64,000 nt of DNA from Rossellomorea vietnamensis (GCF_008180415.1 NZ_VTEI01000001.1:505-64504), one strand, 5' to 3'; shown: positions 37,964 to 48,463, counted from the first letter of the stretch. The notes: a model not told the origin generated them from the sequence alone. A program made the numbers and translations.

Positions 37964-38001
37964 CAAAAAAAAGTCCTTTGCATGAGCAAAAGACTTTTTT
38001 A
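37964..38001 (-). terminator. Terminator of cccA
   Basis: On the minus strand AAGTCTTTTGC pairs with GCAAAGGACTT around TCAT, followed by eight T residues. Confidence 0.9.
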
Positions 38002-38006
38002 GAGAA

Positions 38007-38384
38007 TTATAATTCCATTAACCATTCAGCCATGGCTTCTTCGTTTCCTGGTACTAGGCCTGCTGGCATTCCGCCGCCTTTACCCTCTTGAAGAATTTCG
38101 ACGATTTCTTCCTTAGAATAACGGTCGCCGACACCAGTAAGAGCTGGACCTGCTCCACCTTCATAGTTTCCGCCGTGACAAGTGATACATGCTTTCTCAT
38201 AATGAGCTTGAGGATCGAACTCACCGCCCTCAGCTGTACCGCCCTCAGCGGTCTCTTCCGTACCTTCACCATGTTCTTCAGCCATCTCTTCAGAGTTATT
38301 CAATCCTTCCAAAGACATAAAGAAAACAAGGCCGATTCCAAAAACCATAATTAGAATGAATGGAATAATCGGATTGCGATTCAT
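38007..38384 (-). CDS. cccA: Membrane-anchored cytochrome c-550
   Basis: 125 residues. One N-terminal membrane anchor (about 6-24), an acidic Glu/Gly-rich linker (about 30-58), then a small class I cytochrome c. The haem-binding motif is CITCH (about 71-75), and the distal Met is probably in GGGMPAGLV. It carries electrons outside the membrane toward cytochrome oxidase. Synteny (upstream of trmK, near sigA) supports cccA. Confidence 0.93.
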   Translation of the reverse strand: MNRNPIIPFILIMVFGIGLVFFMSLEGLNNSEEMAEEHGEGTEETAEGGTAEGGEFDPQAHYEKACITCHGGNYEGGAGPALTGVGDRYSKEEIVEILQEGKGGGMPAGLVPGNEEAMAEWLMEL

Positions 38385-38802
38385 AAATTAACCTCCCTTA
38401 TGTAACAGTTGATAGTATAGGTTGTGTTTATTATAAACAATATTTATTTTACTTTAAATAGATGGAAAGTAAAAGTCCTAAGGGGTACTTTTTCGACGTT
38501 TGTCGCAAATTGGACACTTTTGACCGGACCGTGAAGTTCCTTATATAGAGACTTATAAAACGAGTTATTCCAAATCATTTTGTAGAAGTGCGGAAAATGC
38601 CTGCATTATTTGTGACATTCTATACTGTCTGTGAGGCTCTTCTGACTGCATTGATTCAATGTCTGAGTTCACAGGGTCTTAAGGCACCAGCCGTAAACTG
38701 CAAAGGATAATAAGAAGACTTTACGTCAGGACTCATTTAAAAGATCCCATTAAGAAAAAAGCCCGGAATAAAAATTCCAGGCTCAATCACACACATTAGA
38801 CA
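38385..38802. other. Non-coding gap upstream of cccA with acyl-CoA dehydrogenase terminator
   Basis: A terminator for the acyl-CoA dehydrogenase lies at 38754-38787; on the minus strand GAGCCTGGAA pairs with TTCCGGGCTT, followed by T's. The rest holds the cccA promoter region and no supported gene. Confidence 0.7.
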
Positions 38803-39945
38803 TTAACACCCAATCAATCGGGAAATGACCATTCTCTGTACTTCAGAAGTTCCTTCGCCGATTTCAAGAAGTTTCGCGTCACGCATATAGCGTTCTACCT
38901 CATACTCTTTCATGTAACCATAACCACCATGGATTTGGATGGCTTCATCAGCCACTTCCATAGCGATCTCGGAAGCATACAGTTTACACATTGAAGCTTC
39001 CTTGGCAAATGGCCTGCCTTGATCCTTCAGCCAGGCCGCTTTGTAGATCATATTCTTCGCAAGTTCAATTTTCATAGCCATATCAGCAAGTTTGAATTGA
39101 GTTACTTGAAACTTTGATAATGACCTTCCAAATTGTTTTCTTTCTTTTGAATATTGAAGGGCTTTTTCAAATGCAGCTTCAGCTATGCCCAGCGCCATGG
39201 CTCCAATACCAATACGGCCCCCATCAAGAGTCGCAAGGAACTGTTTGAATCCTTCCCCTTTTTTCCCAAGGAGATTTTCTTCAGGAACTCTTACATTCTC
39301 AAGAACAAGTTCTGTTGTATTTGAAGCATTGAGCCCCATCTTTTCATAATTGTCTACAACTCTAAATCCTTCTGCATCTGTAGGAACAATGATGGCACTG
39401 ATCTCTTTGCTGCCATCCTCCCTGCGGTCCGTGATGGCTGTGAGGGCAAGATTCTTTGCGTAGCTTGCGTTGGTGATAAAACTCTTATTTCCATTAATGA
39501 CGTATTCATTACCCTCTTTAACCGCAGATGTCTGGGTCCCCCCTGCATCAGACCCTGCGTTGGGTTCAGTCAGACCAAAGGCTCCAAAAGATTCTCCGGT
39601 ACAAATGGGCGTCAGGTATTTATGTTTTTGTTCTTCTGTACCAAACATACTGATTGGTGCACCGCCTAAAGAAATATGCGCTGAGTAAGTAATTCCTGTG
39701 GATGCACATGCTTTGCTCAATTCCTGTGTCACAATGGCAAAACTTATTGTATCTCCCCCAGCTCCGCCATATTCTTCTGAAAACGGCAGCCCCATCATCC
39801 CCAGGTCGCCGAGCTTTTGAAATATCTCTTTTGGAAATTGCTTAGTCCGATCCCTTTCGATTGCTCCAGGAGCTACTTCCTCCCTGGCAAAATCCCGAAT
39901 TGTTTTTTGAATCATTTTTTGTTCAGAAGTCAAATCAAAATTCAT
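38803..39945 (-). CDS. Acyl-CoA dehydrogenase (short/medium chain type)
   Basis: 380 residues from ATG 39945, with AAGGGGG upstream; the longer frame to 40014 is unlikely. It oxidises acyl-CoA to enoyl-CoA with FAD. Signatures are GAFGLTEPNAGSDAGG (about 126-141) and the C-terminal QIHGGYGYMKEYEVERYMRD. Catalytic Glu lies in EIGEGTSEVQR. Chain length cannot be set from sequence; close relatives are annotated butyryl-CoA or MmgC/AcdA types. It is absent from this place in B. subtilis and has no electron-transfer flavoprotein genes nearby. Confidence 0.92.
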   Translation of the reverse strand: MNFDLTSEQKMIQKTIRDFAREEVAPGAIERDRTKQFPKEIFQKLGDLGMMGLPFSEEYGGAGGDTISFAIVTQELSKACASTGITYSAHISLGGAPISMFGTEEQKHKYLTPICTGESFGAFGLTEPNAGSDAGGTQTSAVKEGNEYVINGNKSFITNASYAKNLALTAITDRREDGSKEISAIIVPTDAEGFRVVDNYEKMGLNASNTTELVLENVRVPEENLLGKKGEGFKQFLATLDGGRIGIGAMALGIAEAAFEKALQYSKERKQFGRSLSKFQVTQFKLADMAMKIELAKNMIYKAAWLKDQGRPFAKEASMCKLYASEIAMEVADEAIQIHGGYGYMKEYEVERYMRDAKLLEIGEGTSEVQRMVISRLIGC

Positions 39946-40125
39946 GTCCATCCCCCTTATTATGCAAACACCCGTTTCAGAACCGGCTTCTTGAAATCCC
40001 CAAGCCGCTGCCATGAACCCGGAATGTCCATGCTGCCAAAAAAGTGTTGTGTGCGCTTACACTCTTCATTATAAAAGGTTTGGCATAATTTTCTCAACTT
40101 TTAAAAACTTTTAAAAATTCCGTTA

Positions 40126-40665
40126 TTATATTAGAATAGAGACAACCAAAAGGATAGTCCCAACAGCTCCTCCTAAAGTAAAATAAAGAAGCTTCATAAA
40201 CCGGCCGCACAGTATCCACATTAAACAGTTAAAAAATAAGATAGCATATGTAATATGTTTATCTCCCTTAAAAAAGGCATCTGAAAAACCAACTGTCTGC
40301 AAAAGCATGATCATTGCTATGGCTATGTAGATGACTGGAAGAATTAATTCTTTATTAGAATAATAAATTCCCGCAAAAAATAATGAGACGACAAAACCTG
40401 TCAAAATCGCTGTTTGCAAAACGAATGACAATTCAGTAAAATAAATGACAAATAATGAAATTGGAATTAATGTACAGATTAGGATAGAAGGAGCGAAGGA
40501 AGCAAAAGAGAATTTTGATTTTGCTGTCTTGATATCCTCTACCTCATTCCCCTGATTATAAAGCGCTAATAAATAGTCACAGTACTGCTCAGGAAGCATC
40601 TTATTTTGTTTCCAAAAAAGGATTTCGTGTATTATTATGTTTGTTTTTTGATTATTACTATTCAT
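40126..40665 (-). CDS. Unknown five- or six-pass membrane protein
   Basis: 179 residues. The cytosolic N-terminus (EILFWKQNKMLPEQYCDYLLALYNQG) is helical and resembles the start of DUF2157-like proteins. From residue about 55 the protein is a series of short hydrophobic segments. I do not recognise its family with certainty. No partner gene; it sits alone between an acyl-CoA dehydrogenase and sigA. Confidence 0.65.
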   Translation of the reverse strand: MNSNNQKTNIIIHEILFWKQNKMLPEQYCDYLLALYNQGNEVEDIKTAKSKFSFASFAPSILICTLIPISLFVIYFTELSFVLQTAILTGFVVSLFFAGIYYSNKELILPVIYIAIAMIMLLQTVGFSDAFFKGDKHITYAILFFNCLMWILCGRFMKLLYFTLGGAVGTILLVVSILI

Positions 40666-40846
40666 TGTTCCACATCCTGTACTGTATTTTTCGCCGTCGG
40701 TACACGGGAACCCTTTTTTTATTGAGAATTATGTTTGGAAAGAGCAAATTCGCAAGCGCTTTTTTCAGCCCGACATGGGCTGCGAAATCTGATTGCAGAG
40801 ACTAGCTACTAAGAAACATCAAAAAAAAGGCTGTTTTTGCAGATAT

Positions 40847-41015
40847 TTGCTTTCGGAAAACTCCCAAGAGCCGGATTTTCCCCCGGATACTAAGAGTTTT
40901 ATCGCTTATCGAGAGAGAGCAGCTCTTGTCTTTTCAGTGTTATCAGTTTTCATCTTCTTAATATGATTATTTTTTCGGAAACAGTATCAAATAGAACAAA
41001 GTTTACGAAAAGAGC
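40847..41015 (+). repeat. Dispersed intergenic repeat R2, copy 4
   Basis: Blocks in order are ATTTGCTTTCGGAAAACTCC, GCCGGATTTTCCCCCGG, ATACTAAGAG, GAGAGCAGCTCTTG, and the end block AATAGAACAAAGTTTACGAAAAGAGC. A short R1 remnant (CGCAAGCGCTTTTTTCAGCC at 40751-40770) lies just upstream. Together they fill most of the gap before sigA. Confidence 0.7.
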
Positions 41016-41018
41016 AAA

Positions 41019-41055
41019 AAAAAAAGATTACTCTCCCTTTAGGAAAGTAATCTAT
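41019..41055 (-). terminator. Terminator of sigA
   Basis: On the minus strand AGATTACTTTCC pairs with GGGAGAGTAATCT around TAAA, followed by ten T residues. Confidence 0.9.
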
Positions 41056-41069
41056 CTGGAAATTATCTT

Positions 41070-42200
41070 CTACTCCAAGAAATCTTTCAAGCGCTTGCTG
41101 CGGCTCGGGTGGCGCAGCTTTCTCAACGCTTTGGCTTCAATTTGACGAATACGTTCTCTTGTCACTCCAAATACTTTTCCAACTTCCTCAAGAGTCCTGG
41201 TACGTCCATCATCCAGGCCGAAGCGAAGTCTTAGTACATTTTCTTCCCTGTCTGTCAGGGTATCCAGCACGTCCTCCAGCTGTTCTTTAAGGAGTTCATA
41301 TGCTGCATGTTCAGAAGGAGATTGAGCTTCAGCATCCTCAATGAAGTCACCAAGGTGAGAATCGTCTTCTTCACCGATAGGCGTTTCAAGAGATACTGGT
41401 TCCTGGGCAATTTTCAAAATTTCCCTTACTTTTTCAGGAGTCAAGTCCATTTCTTCAGCTATTTCTTCAGGTGACGGCTCACGTCCTAAATCCTGAAGCA
41501 GCTGGCGCTGAACCCTGATCAGCTTATTGATTGTTTCAACCATGTGAACTGGTATACGGATGGTCCTTGCCTGATCGGCGATTGCGCGTGTGATCGCCTG
41601 GCGAATCCACCATGTCGCATACGTACTGAATTTGAACCCTTTTCGATAATCAAATTTTTCTACTGCTTTGATAAGGCCCATATTACCTTCTTGAATCAGG
41701 TCCAGGAACAGCATGCCGCGTCCTACATACCTTTTGGCTATACTAACTACAAGCCGCAGGTTGGCTTCCGCAAGGCGGCGCTTGGCTTCCTCGTCACCCT
41801 CTTCGATCCGGTTAGCCAGAGAAATTTCTTCCTGCGCGGACAATAGGTCCACTCTTCCGATTTCCTTCAAGTACATACGGACCGGGTCATTAATCTTTAC
41901 TCCCGGAGGAACACTTAAATCATTAAGGTCAAACTCTTCGTCGCCAGCCTTATTCAACTGCTGGATATTCGGATCGTCATCCTCTTCATTTTCATTGATG
42001 ATTTCTACTCCCTGTTCTCCTAACTGCTCGTAGAATTCATCCATTGTATCGGATTCCAGTTCAAAATTAGCCAATTTCTCGGCAATATCTTCATATGTTA
42101 ATACGCCCCGTTTTTTTCCGAGCTCCATTAACTGTTCTTTCACCTGGTCTACTGTGACTTCTGACTCTACCTCTTTGGAACGTGCTGACTTTTCAGCCAT
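41070..42200 (-). CDS. sigA: RNA polymerase housekeeping sigma factor SigA
   Basis: 376 residues from ATG 42200, with GGAGGGG upstream; the longer frame to 42278 overlaps dnaG and lacks an RBS. Region 1.1 (about 20-70) is followed by region 1.2 ([11 protein letters not shown]), region 2 ([40 protein letters not shown]), region 3 and region 4.2 ([28 protein letters not shown]). It directs core polymerase to vegetative promoters. It follows dnaG in the macromolecular synthesis arrangement. Confidence 0.98.
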   Translation of the reverse strand: MAEKSARSKEVESEVTVDQVKEQLMELGKKRGVLTYEDIAEKLANFELESDTMDEFYEQLGEQGVEIINENEEDDDPNIQQLNKAGDEEFDLNDLSVPPGVKINDPVRMYLKEIGRVDLLSAQEEISLANRIEEGDEEAKRRLAEANLRLVVSIAKRYVGRGMLFLDLIQEGNMGLIKAVEKFDYRKGFKFSTYATWWIRQAITRAIADQARTIRIPVHMVETINKLIRVQRQLLQDLGREPSPEEIAEEMDLTPEKVREILKIAQEPVSLETPIGEEDDSHLGDFIEDAEAQSPSEHAAYELLKEQLEDVLDTLTDREENVLRLRFGLDDGRTRTLEEVGKVFGVTRERIRQIEAKALRKLRHPSRSKRLKDFLE

Positions 42201-42240
42201 TTGTTCCCCTCCTTCCAACTTCCTTACATTTGATCCCGCT

Positions 42241-44046
42241 TTATAACGATTTTCTAAGCCGCACAATTTCCATTGCAATCATGGCAGCTTTGTTATAATC
42301 TTTTTGTCTTTCAGCTTCTTTTTGCGCTGTTTGTTTTTCTTTTATTGTCAACATCTTTTGATGTTTTAACACCTGATTAACGTAATCAATTAATTCCTGT
42401 TCACTGCACTCGTCCGAAATGGACATCATCCCGATTTCAGATACGACCCTCCTGAGCCTGCTGTCCGGCAGGAATTGTATGAATCCACTGGAATCAGCCT
42501 CATTGCCCTCTTCATAATAACCGAATAAATAGGTAATGATTGCTTGATGTTCATCAAGATTGAATGAGCTGCCTCCCAAGAGATCCTGGACTTTAAAGCA
42601 GATATCAGGATTTTTCATCATATGGGCAATCAGCCGCCTTTCAGCAGTGTGATATGCCGGGAACAGCTTGGTTTCCGCTTTAGGCTGCACAGGCTGAACA
42701 TAATCAGGCTTTTTATGCTCCTTTTTGTCCGATTTCCTATTAGAGAAATAAACCTGTTTTTGCTGCTGCTGCAGCGCCTGCAGAGATAAGGAAAACTCAT
42801 CTGCCAGCTGCCTTAGATAATAATCCCGTTCGATATGATTCTGAAGTGCACTGATTTCCTTTAATACTTCTTCTATATACTGAAGCCTATCTCCTTCATC
42901 ATTCAAATTTTTTCCTTGACGGAAATAAATAAGTTTGAATGCCATGAAGGTCAAGCTTGCCCCTATTACATCATTTTGGAATTTCTCAGCATTGTACTTT
43001 TTGATGTAGTCATCGGGATCGAGCTTTTCAGGAATCATTGCTATCCTTAGATTGAATTGTTCTTCATTGAGCATTTTGGCCGCCCTGAAAGCTGCTTCCA
43101 ATCCAGCTTTGTCACCGTCATAACAGATGACGATGGAGTCTGTTACCCTCTTCAGCATTTGCAGATGCTTTGCAGTCAATGAAGTCCCCATGGAAGCAAT
43201 ACCGTTTTCTACACCTGCCCTGTCAGCGGAGATTACGTCTGCGAAGCCCTCGAACAGAATGGCCTGGCTTTTCCTTCTTATGACAGGCCGTGCATTGTGA
43301 AAATTATAGAGTACAGAACTTTTGTTGAATATGACCGTTTCAGGACTGTTAAGGTACTTAGGTTCCTCGCCGTTCATCGCCCTGCCTGAAAAAGCAATCG
43401 TTTTGCCTCTCTGATCATGGATGGGAAACATAATCCTTCCTCTGAACCGGTCAAAATACTGTTCTTCTGATTCCTTTTTCACCAGGAGCCCCGCGTCTGC
43501 CATCAAGTTCGGTGTAAATCCCCTTTTCGTAAGGAAGTTGACGGTGAATTCCCAGCTTGGAAGGCTCCAGCCAATTTGGAATTTATCGATGCTTTCACGG
43601 GTGAATCCCCTCTCTAAAAGGTATTCTAGGGCATCCTGACCCTCTTTTGTATTTACAAGTAAATGATGATAGAATTTACTTAATAGTTCATGTGCTTCAA
43701 TCATCTTTTCTTCAGCTTTGCTAGCTGTCGTTTCAGCCGGGCTGATATCAACGGTCAGCTCATGACCTGTTTTACCAGCAAGCTTCACTACGGATTCTTG
43801 AAATGAAATACCATCTATATCCATTAGGAAAGTATAGGCATTGCCGCCAGCTCCGCAGCCAAAGCAGTGAAAGATCTGTTTATCAGGGGAAACAGAAAAA
43901 GATGGTGTGCTTTCTCCATGAAATGGGCAAAGGCCGAAGTAATTTCTTCCCTGTTTCTTCAGCTGCACATAATCACTTATAACGTCCACAATATCAACTG
44001 ACTGACGAATCTCATTAATCTTTTCTTCAGGAATTCTCCCTGTCAC
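42241..44046 (-). CDS. dnaG: DNA primase
   Basis: 601 residues. I prefer GTG 44046, because AGGTG lies 8 bases upstream; GTG 44052 is 2 residues longer with poor spacing. The N-terminal zinc-binding domain shows [11 protein letters not shown] and HCFGCG. The catalytic core includes the TOPRIM motifs [16 protein letters not shown] and [13 protein letters not shown]. The C-terminal helicase-binding domain (about 450-601) is more divergent. It makes RNA primers at the replication fork. Confidence 0.96.
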   Translation of the reverse strand: MTGRIPEEKINEIRQSVDIVDVISDYVQLKKQGRNYFGLCPFHGESTPSFSVSPDKQIFHCFGCGAGGNAYTFLMDIDGISFQESVVKLAGKTGHELTVDISPAETTASKAEEKMIEAHELLSKFYHHLLVNTKEGQDALEYLLERGFTRESIDKFQIGWSLPSWEFTVNFLTKRGFTPNLMADAGLLVKKESEEQYFDRFRGRIMFPIHDQRGKTIAFSGRAMNGEEPKYLNSPETVIFNKSSVLYNFHNARPVIRRKSQAILFEGFADVISADRAGVENGIASMGTSLTAKHLQMLKRVTDSIVICYDGDKAGLEAAFRAAKMLNEEQFNLRIAMIPEKLDPDDYIKKYNAEKFQNDVIGASLTFMAFKLIYFRQGKNLNDEGDRLQYIEEVLKEISALQNHIERDYYLRQLADEFSLSLQALQQQQKQVYFSNRKSDKKEHKKPDYVQPVQPKAETKLFPAYHTAERRLIAHMMKNPDICFKVQDLLGGSSFNLDEHQAIITYLFGYYEEGNEADSSGFIQFLPDSRLRRVVSEIGMMSISDECSEQELIDYVNQVLKHQKMLTIKEKQTAQKEAERQKDYNKAAMIAMEIVRLRKSL

Positions 44047-44096
44047 AAACACATCACCTGATTATTATTTTACTTAAATAATGCATTCGATAAATC

Positions 44097-44534
44097 CTAT
44101 TGATCTCCTGCAAAATTCGACAAAATTTTCTTGAACACAGAGACAAACCTTTCTCTATCTTCAGATATAAACGGTTTAGGACCTTTTCCATACTTTCCTT
44201 TCCGCCTTTCTTTAGCGGACAGATACCGGAAATCTAAAGCCGTTGAGATGGTTTCTTCTCTAAACTCTTTTCCCCTCGGAGAAATCGCATAAACGCCTTT
44301 CGGCAATACAATGCTCGCCAGACCGATATCCTGGGTGACGAGTAGATCTCCGCTTTTTATATGATTCATGATATAAAGATCTGCTGCCTCTTTTGAGGAA
44401 TCCACATAAACCCACACCCCTTTGTCGGGACTGGTTTTCCTGTGGGCATTGGATGCAATGAAGATAACTTTTACTTCCCGGTCTTCACATATGCCTGTGA
44501 TTTCTTCTTTTACAGGACATGCGTCTGCATCCAC
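44097..44534 (-). CDS. yqxD: UPF0178/YaiI family protein (YqxD)
   Basis: 145 residues as drawn from GTG 44534. The DADACPVK motif and VTQDIGLASIVLPKG are diagnostic of the YaiI/DUF188 family, a PIN-like fold of unknown activity. The conserved first strand (EAVVYVDADACP) begins upstream of the GTG, in frame back to 44579, but no ATG, GTG or TTG codon is found there. Either the protein is slightly shortened, or it starts at a rare codon such as ATA 44570 behind GAGGTG. It lies 44 bases upstream of dnaG. Confidence 0.85.
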   Translation of the reverse strand: MDADACPVKEEITGICEDREVKVIFIASNAHRKTSPDKGVWVYVDSSKEAADLYIMNHIKSGDLLVTQDIGLASIVLPKGVYAISPRGKEFREETISTALDFRYLSAKERRKGKYGKGPKPFISEDRERFVSVFKKILSNFAGDQ

Positions 44535-44899
44535 ATAAACAACAGCTTCTATTTTGCTACTATTACCTATTCTACATCACCTCAAAATATCCTTCTTCAT
44601 CTGACAACTTTCACGCCGCTCCTCATAAAGAAAACATTTTGTCGATTTTTTTCTTCGTCAGTAACTTGACATAACCCAATAATTAGTTTATTCGTTTATT
44701 CATCAGTCTAAACCTATTTTTGAATATATTTTTATCACAATTTTTTATTATAGTATATCTTCATGCTTTTGACTACTAAAAACCCCGTATACAATATATT
44801 TTTTCTTCAGCCTTCATATTACTCAATTGTTGACTTTATTTTTCCTGTTGAAAGTAAATCCTGAACAAAAAGAAAAAGGATGACATCCTGATGGCATCC
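44535..44899. other. Non-coding gap between yqfL and yqxD
   Basis: About 365 AT-rich bases, with several candidate promoters (for example around 44690-44760) but no supported gene. The yqfL terminator is at its right end. Confidence 0.5.
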
Positions 44900-44905
44900 T
44901 TAGTT
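44874..44905 (-). terminator. Terminator of yqfL
   Basis: On the minus strand AAGGATG pairs with CATCCTT, followed by TTTCTTTTT. It overlaps the yqfL stop codon region. Confidence 0.8.
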
Positions 44906-45718
44906 CGATTTCTGAATTTCATTGATGATGATATTAGCTGTTTCTTCAACCGCTTTATTGGAGACATCCACAACATGGCAGCCAATTTTATCTACGATTT
45001 TTTCGAAGTACTCAATCTCCTGCTGAATTCTATCGAGGTTTGCATAACTGGCCTGGTCGTTCAGCCCAAGAGATTTCAGCCTTTCCCTTCTTATGCTGTT
45101 CAGTTTTTCTGGTGCAGCCTTCAGTCCGAAGCACTTGGAAGGATGCACTTTGAACAGTTCTTCAGGCGGATCAACTTCCGGTACTAATGGTACGTTTGCT
45201 ACCTTCAGCCTTTTAAGAGCCAGGTATTGGGATAAAGGAGTCTTGGAAGTCCTTGATACACCAATCAGAACGATATCGGCTCTTAGCAGTCCTCTAGGAT
45301 CCCTGCCATCATCATACTTCACTGCAAATTCAATTGCTTCCACCTTTTTGAAGTAATCTGCATCGAGTTTTCGGACAACCCCCGGTTCATTCGATGGAAT
45401 TTTGCTATATTTTTCCTGATAAGTATCCATTAAAGGTCCCATGATATCGAAAGCATACAGCTGTTCTCTTTCTGCTTCTTCCTTAAGATACTTTCTCATA
45501 TCCGGTTTTACCAAAGTATAAACAATCAATCCATTATTTAATTTAGCCAATGAAAGAACTTCATCAAGATGAGAAGTATCTTCTACATATGGGAAACGCT
45601 TAATTACTGTATTGGAGCCGTCAAACTGACTAATGGCAGCTTTGGTAACAAGTTCCGCCGTTTCTCCTACTGAATCTGAAACTACATAAATGTAAGGTTC
45701 TTTCAAACTACCCACCAC
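44900..45718 (-). CDS. yqfL: PPDK/PEP synthase regulatory protein (YqfL)
   Basis: 272 residues of the PSRP/DUF299 family, which act as bifunctional kinase/phosphotransferase on pyruvate phosphate dikinase or PEP synthase. The N-terminal [14 protein letters not shown] and the P-loop-like [20 protein letters not shown] (about 147-166) are diagnostic. In B. subtilis YqfL acts positively with CcpN in gluconeogenic control. It follows ccpN by 13 bases in the same operon. Confidence 0.95.
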   Translation of the reverse strand: MVGSLKEPYIYVVSDSVGETAELVTKAAISQFDGSNTVIKRFPYVEDTSHLDEVLSLAKLNNGLIVYTLVKPDMRKYLKEEAEREQLYAFDIMGPLMDTYQEKYSKIPSNEPGVVRKLDADYFKKVEAIEFAVKYDDGRDPRGLLRADIVLIGVSRTSKTPLSQYLALKRLKVANVPLVPEVDPPEELFKVHPSKCFGLKAAPEKLNSIRRERLKSLGLNDQASYANLDRIQQEIEYFEKIVDKIGCHVVDVSNKAVEETANIIINEIQKSN

Positions 45719-45731
45719 CTAGTATTAATAC

Positions 45732-46358
45732 TTAAATGTCTTCAGCCAAAGCTACAAATGCCTTGGTAATATTCGTTTTCGTAATTCTTCCAGTCACTTC
45801 CAGATCACCATTTTCAGTGATGTTCACTACCGGTACTGCATCAATTTGTTTATCGATCAGGCTTTTAGCTACATCGATCAGCAGATCATCTTTTTCACAA
45901 GTTGTGATATTCGGCATCCTTGTCATGATGATATTCACAGGAATTGAGTTCAATTCCTGTTTGCCGATACTGGCCCGTAAAAGATCCTTCCGGGATAAGA
46001 CTCCAACCAGATGGGTCTTTTCATCAATCACGAATAAAGTTCCGACATCCTCAAGGAACATTGTTACTATTGCATCATATACTGAAACATTCTCATTCAC
46101 AACTACTGGAATGGATTGATAATTTCTAACTAATATTTTTTTAAGGTTTTCTGTTAAGAGCTGTGTGCCGGTCTTGCCTGAGTAAAAATACCCCACACGA
46201 GGCCTCGCATCCAGATAGCCAGCCATAGTCAATATAGCCAAGTCCGGCCGAAGAGTTGCACGTGTCAGATTCAGCCTCTCAGCAATCTGTTCTCCGGTAA
46301 TCGGGCCATTATCTTTTACAATTTGCAGAATATACTCCTGCCGCTTATTAAGTTCCAT
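45732..46358 (-). CDS. ccpN: Transcriptional regulator CcpN
   Basis: 208 residues from ATG 46358 behind AGGTGG. An N-terminal winged helix (KRQEYILQIVKDNGPITGEQIAERLNLTRATLRPDLAIL) is followed by two CBS domains (about 75-205) that bind nucleotides. CcpN represses gapB and pckA on glycolytic substrates, independently of CcpA. It forms an operon with yqfL. Confidence 0.95.
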   Translation of the reverse strand: MELNKRQEYILQIVKDNGPITGEQIAERLNLTRATLRPDLAILTMAGYLDARPRVGYFYSGKTGTQLLTENLKKILVRNYQSIPVVVNENVSVYDAIVTMFLEDVGTLFVIDEKTHLVGVLSRKDLLRASIGKQELNSIPVNIIMTRMPNITTCEKDDLLIDVAKSLIDKQIDAVPVVNITENGDLEVTGRITKTNITKAFVALAEDI

Positions 46359-46451
46359 CTTGCTCACCACCTAACGGACATGTATAAAATAAGTGTTATA
46401 CTTTATACTAAATATTATATACTATTAAGAAAAAAAGAAAAGAAAGACTTT

Positions 46452-46595
46452 TTATAAACCTTGTTTGTACTTAAAATTCATATTGGCCTCTTTTGAGAAC
46501 CAGCCATAGAAATTGATGAGGATAATATATTTCATCCCTGCCTTTATGAAAGTATCCATTATAGCATATCCTATATTGGCAGCACCTTTTTTCAT
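46452..46595 (-). CDS. Possible small membrane-active protein upstream of ccpN
   Basis: A 47-residue ORF beginning MKKGAANIGYAIMDTF, with a hydrophobic middle (KYIILINFYGWF). GGAAGGA lies 6 bases before the ATG. I recognise no family. It is in the same direction as ccpN, 93 bases upstream, and divergent from glyS. It may be a real small gene or only leader DNA. Confidence 0.3.
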   Translation of the reverse strand: MKKGAANIGYAIMDTFIKAGMKYIILINFYGWFSKEANMNFKYKQGL

Positions 46596-46683
46596 GTACA
46601 TTCCTTCCCATAGAGTAGCTTTTTCACCCCCGCACTGCAATTATTTTGTATCATTAATGAATTGTTGTATATTATTATAGAAA

Positions 46684-46935
46684 GTGATAAAATTATTCCA
46701 TCTTTCCAAGGTTGTTTATTTGGAACCGAAATTAATATTGAATTTTGCAATGACGGAACTATAAGTACTTGTGCAAAAGCGATCCGGGGATGGTGGAAGC
46801 CCGGTATACAAGGAAACGGCAGTCCTGAGCATTTTAAAACGAAAGTGGATATACCTTACGTATATCAACTAGGGTGGAACCGCGGGCCAAAGCTCGTCCC
46901 TAGGCATTAGTGCCTGGAGACGTGCTTTTTTTATT
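46684..46935 (+). promoter_or_regulatory. Glycine T-box riboswitch upstream of glyS
   Basis: The T-box core AGGGTGGAACCGCGGG (46871-46886) is followed by a terminator, TCCCTAGGCA pairing with TGCCTGGAGA and ending in a run of seven T's (about 46891-46931). Upstream stem I features include GGGATGGTGGAAGCCC (46787-46802). A likely specifier codon is GGC (46818-46820), matching glycine. Uncharged tRNA-Gly should stabilise the antiterminator and raise glyS expression. A promoter resembling TTGTAT-N16-TATATT lies near 46650-46676. Confidence 0.9.
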
Positions 46936-47031
46936 TCATTTTTTAACCCGGCCTTATTTGGCGGATGTTGTTTCCCTAGAGAAATCAACATCCCTGAATG
47001 AGAGCTGAAAATTAAAGGAGTTGTTTTTAAA

Positions 47032-48405
47032 ATGGCAATGGAAGAAATCGTAAATTTAGCAAAACACAGAGGATTTGTATTCCCAGGCTCTGAAATATAC
47101 GGAGGGCTTGCAAACACATGGGATTACGGTCCCCTTGGTGTCGAACTGAAAAATAATATCAAAAAAGCATGGTGGAAAAAATTCATTCAGGAATCTCCGT
47201 ATAATGTCGGACTGGATGCTTCCATCCTCATGAACCCCCAAACATGGGTAGCTTCAGGGCATGTTGGAAACTTCAATGACCCTATGATCGACTGTAAAAA
47301 TTGTAAAACGCGCCACCGTGCAGACAAAATTATCGAGAATGCCCTTGAAGAAAAAGGGGTTGAAATGATTGTTGACGGCCTTCCATTTGAAAGAATGGCA
47401 GAAATCATAGATGAGTATGAAATTGCCTGCCCTGACTGCGGCAGCCGTGATTTTACAGAAATCCGCCAATTTAACCTTATGTTCAAAACTCACCAGGGAG
47501 TAACGGAATCATCCACAAATGAAATTTTTCTTCGTCCTGAGACAGCCCAGGGAATTTTCGTCAACTTCAAGAATGTTCAGCGTTCAATGCGTAAAAAAGT
47601 CCCATTCGGAATCGGTCAAATTGGAAAAAGCTTCCGAAATGAGATAACACCGGGTAACTTCACCTTCCGTACGAGGGAATTTGAACAAATGGAATTAGAG
47701 TTCTTCTGCAAACCAGGTGAGGATCTTGAATGGCACTCTTATTGGAGAGAGTTCTGCAAAAACTGGCTTCTGGCATTAGGTATGAAAGAAGACAATATGA
47801 GACTGCGTGACCATGATGATGATGAGTTATCTCATTACAGTAACGCGACAACGGATATTGAATATAAATTCCCATTTGGCTGGGGAGAACTATGGGGTAT
47901 TTCAGACCGTACGGATTTTGACCTTAAGCGCCATATGGAACATTCAAATGAGGATTTCCACTACATGGATCCTCAAACCAATGAAAAATTTGTTCCATAT
48001 TGCATCGAACCATCTCTGGGGGCTGATCGTGTTACACTTGCTTACCTATGTGATGCATATGAGGAAGAAGAATTAGAAAAGGAAACAAGAACCGTTCTTC
48101 GTTTCCATCCTGCTCTTGCTCCATTCAAAGCAGCAGTTCTTCCTCTTTCTAAGAAGCTTTCTGATGATGCATTTAAGGTCTATGAAGAGTTATCTAAAGA
48201 CTTAATGATCGATTTCGATGAAACCGCATCTATCGGCAAACGCTACAGAAGACAAGATGAAATCGGTACTCCGTTCTGTATCACTTTTGACTTTGACTCT
48301 GTGGAGGACGGACAAGTAACAGTCCGTGACCGCGACTCCATGGATCAGGTTCGTATGCCAATCAGTGAAGTTAAAGGCTTTCTGCAGGAAAAGGTTAAAT
48401 TTTAA
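47032..48405 (+). CDS. glyS: Glycyl-tRNA synthetase, homodimeric type
   Basis: 457 residues of the alpha-2 (eukaryote-like) class II enzyme, not the alpha2-beta2 GlyQS found here in B. subtilis. The start [23 protein letters not shown] is diagnostic. Motif 2 is [21 protein letters not shown], motif 3 is [14 protein letters not shown], and the C-terminal anticodon domain runs from about residue 350. Four cysteines (CKNCKT and CPDCGS) may bind zinc. AAAGGAG precedes the ATG. The gene is on the plus strand, opposite to its neighbours, and is controlled by a T-box. Confidence 0.97.
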   Translation: MAMEEIVNLAKHRGFVFPGSEIYGGLANTWDYGPLGVELKNNIKKAWWKKFIQESPYNVGLDASILMNPQTWVASGHVGNFNDPMIDCKNCKTRHRADKIIENALEEKGVEMIVDGLPFERMAEIIDEYEIACPDCGSRDFTEIRQFNLMFKTHQGVTESSTNEIFLRPETAQGIFVNFKNVQRSMRKKVPFGIGQIGKSFRNEITPGNFTFRTREFEQMELEFFCKPGEDLEWHSYWREFCKNWLLALGMKEDNMRLRDHDDDELSHYSNATTDIEYKFPFGWGELWGISDRTDFDLKRHMEHSNEDFHYMDPQTNEKFVPYCIEPSLGADRVTLAYLCDAYEEEELEKETRTVLRFHPALAPFKAAVLPLSKKLSDDAFKVYEELSKDLMIDFDETASIGKRYRRQDEIGTPFCITFDFDSVEDGQVTVRDRDSMDQVRMPISEVKGFLQEKVKF

Positions 48406-48412
48406 ATAGTGT

Positions 48413-48463
48413 AAAAAGCGAGCCGCGATGGTCTGGATAGACCGTGCCGGCTCGCTTTTTTTG
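48413..48463 (+). terminator. Terminator of glyS
   Basis: AAAAAGCGAGCCG pairs with CGGCTCGCTTTTT, with an internal pair GGTCT/AGACC, ending in a T-run. Confidence 0.95.

Noticed and set aside
46662..46910. 82-codon ORF before glyS
   Set aside because: It lies entirely inside the T-box leader.
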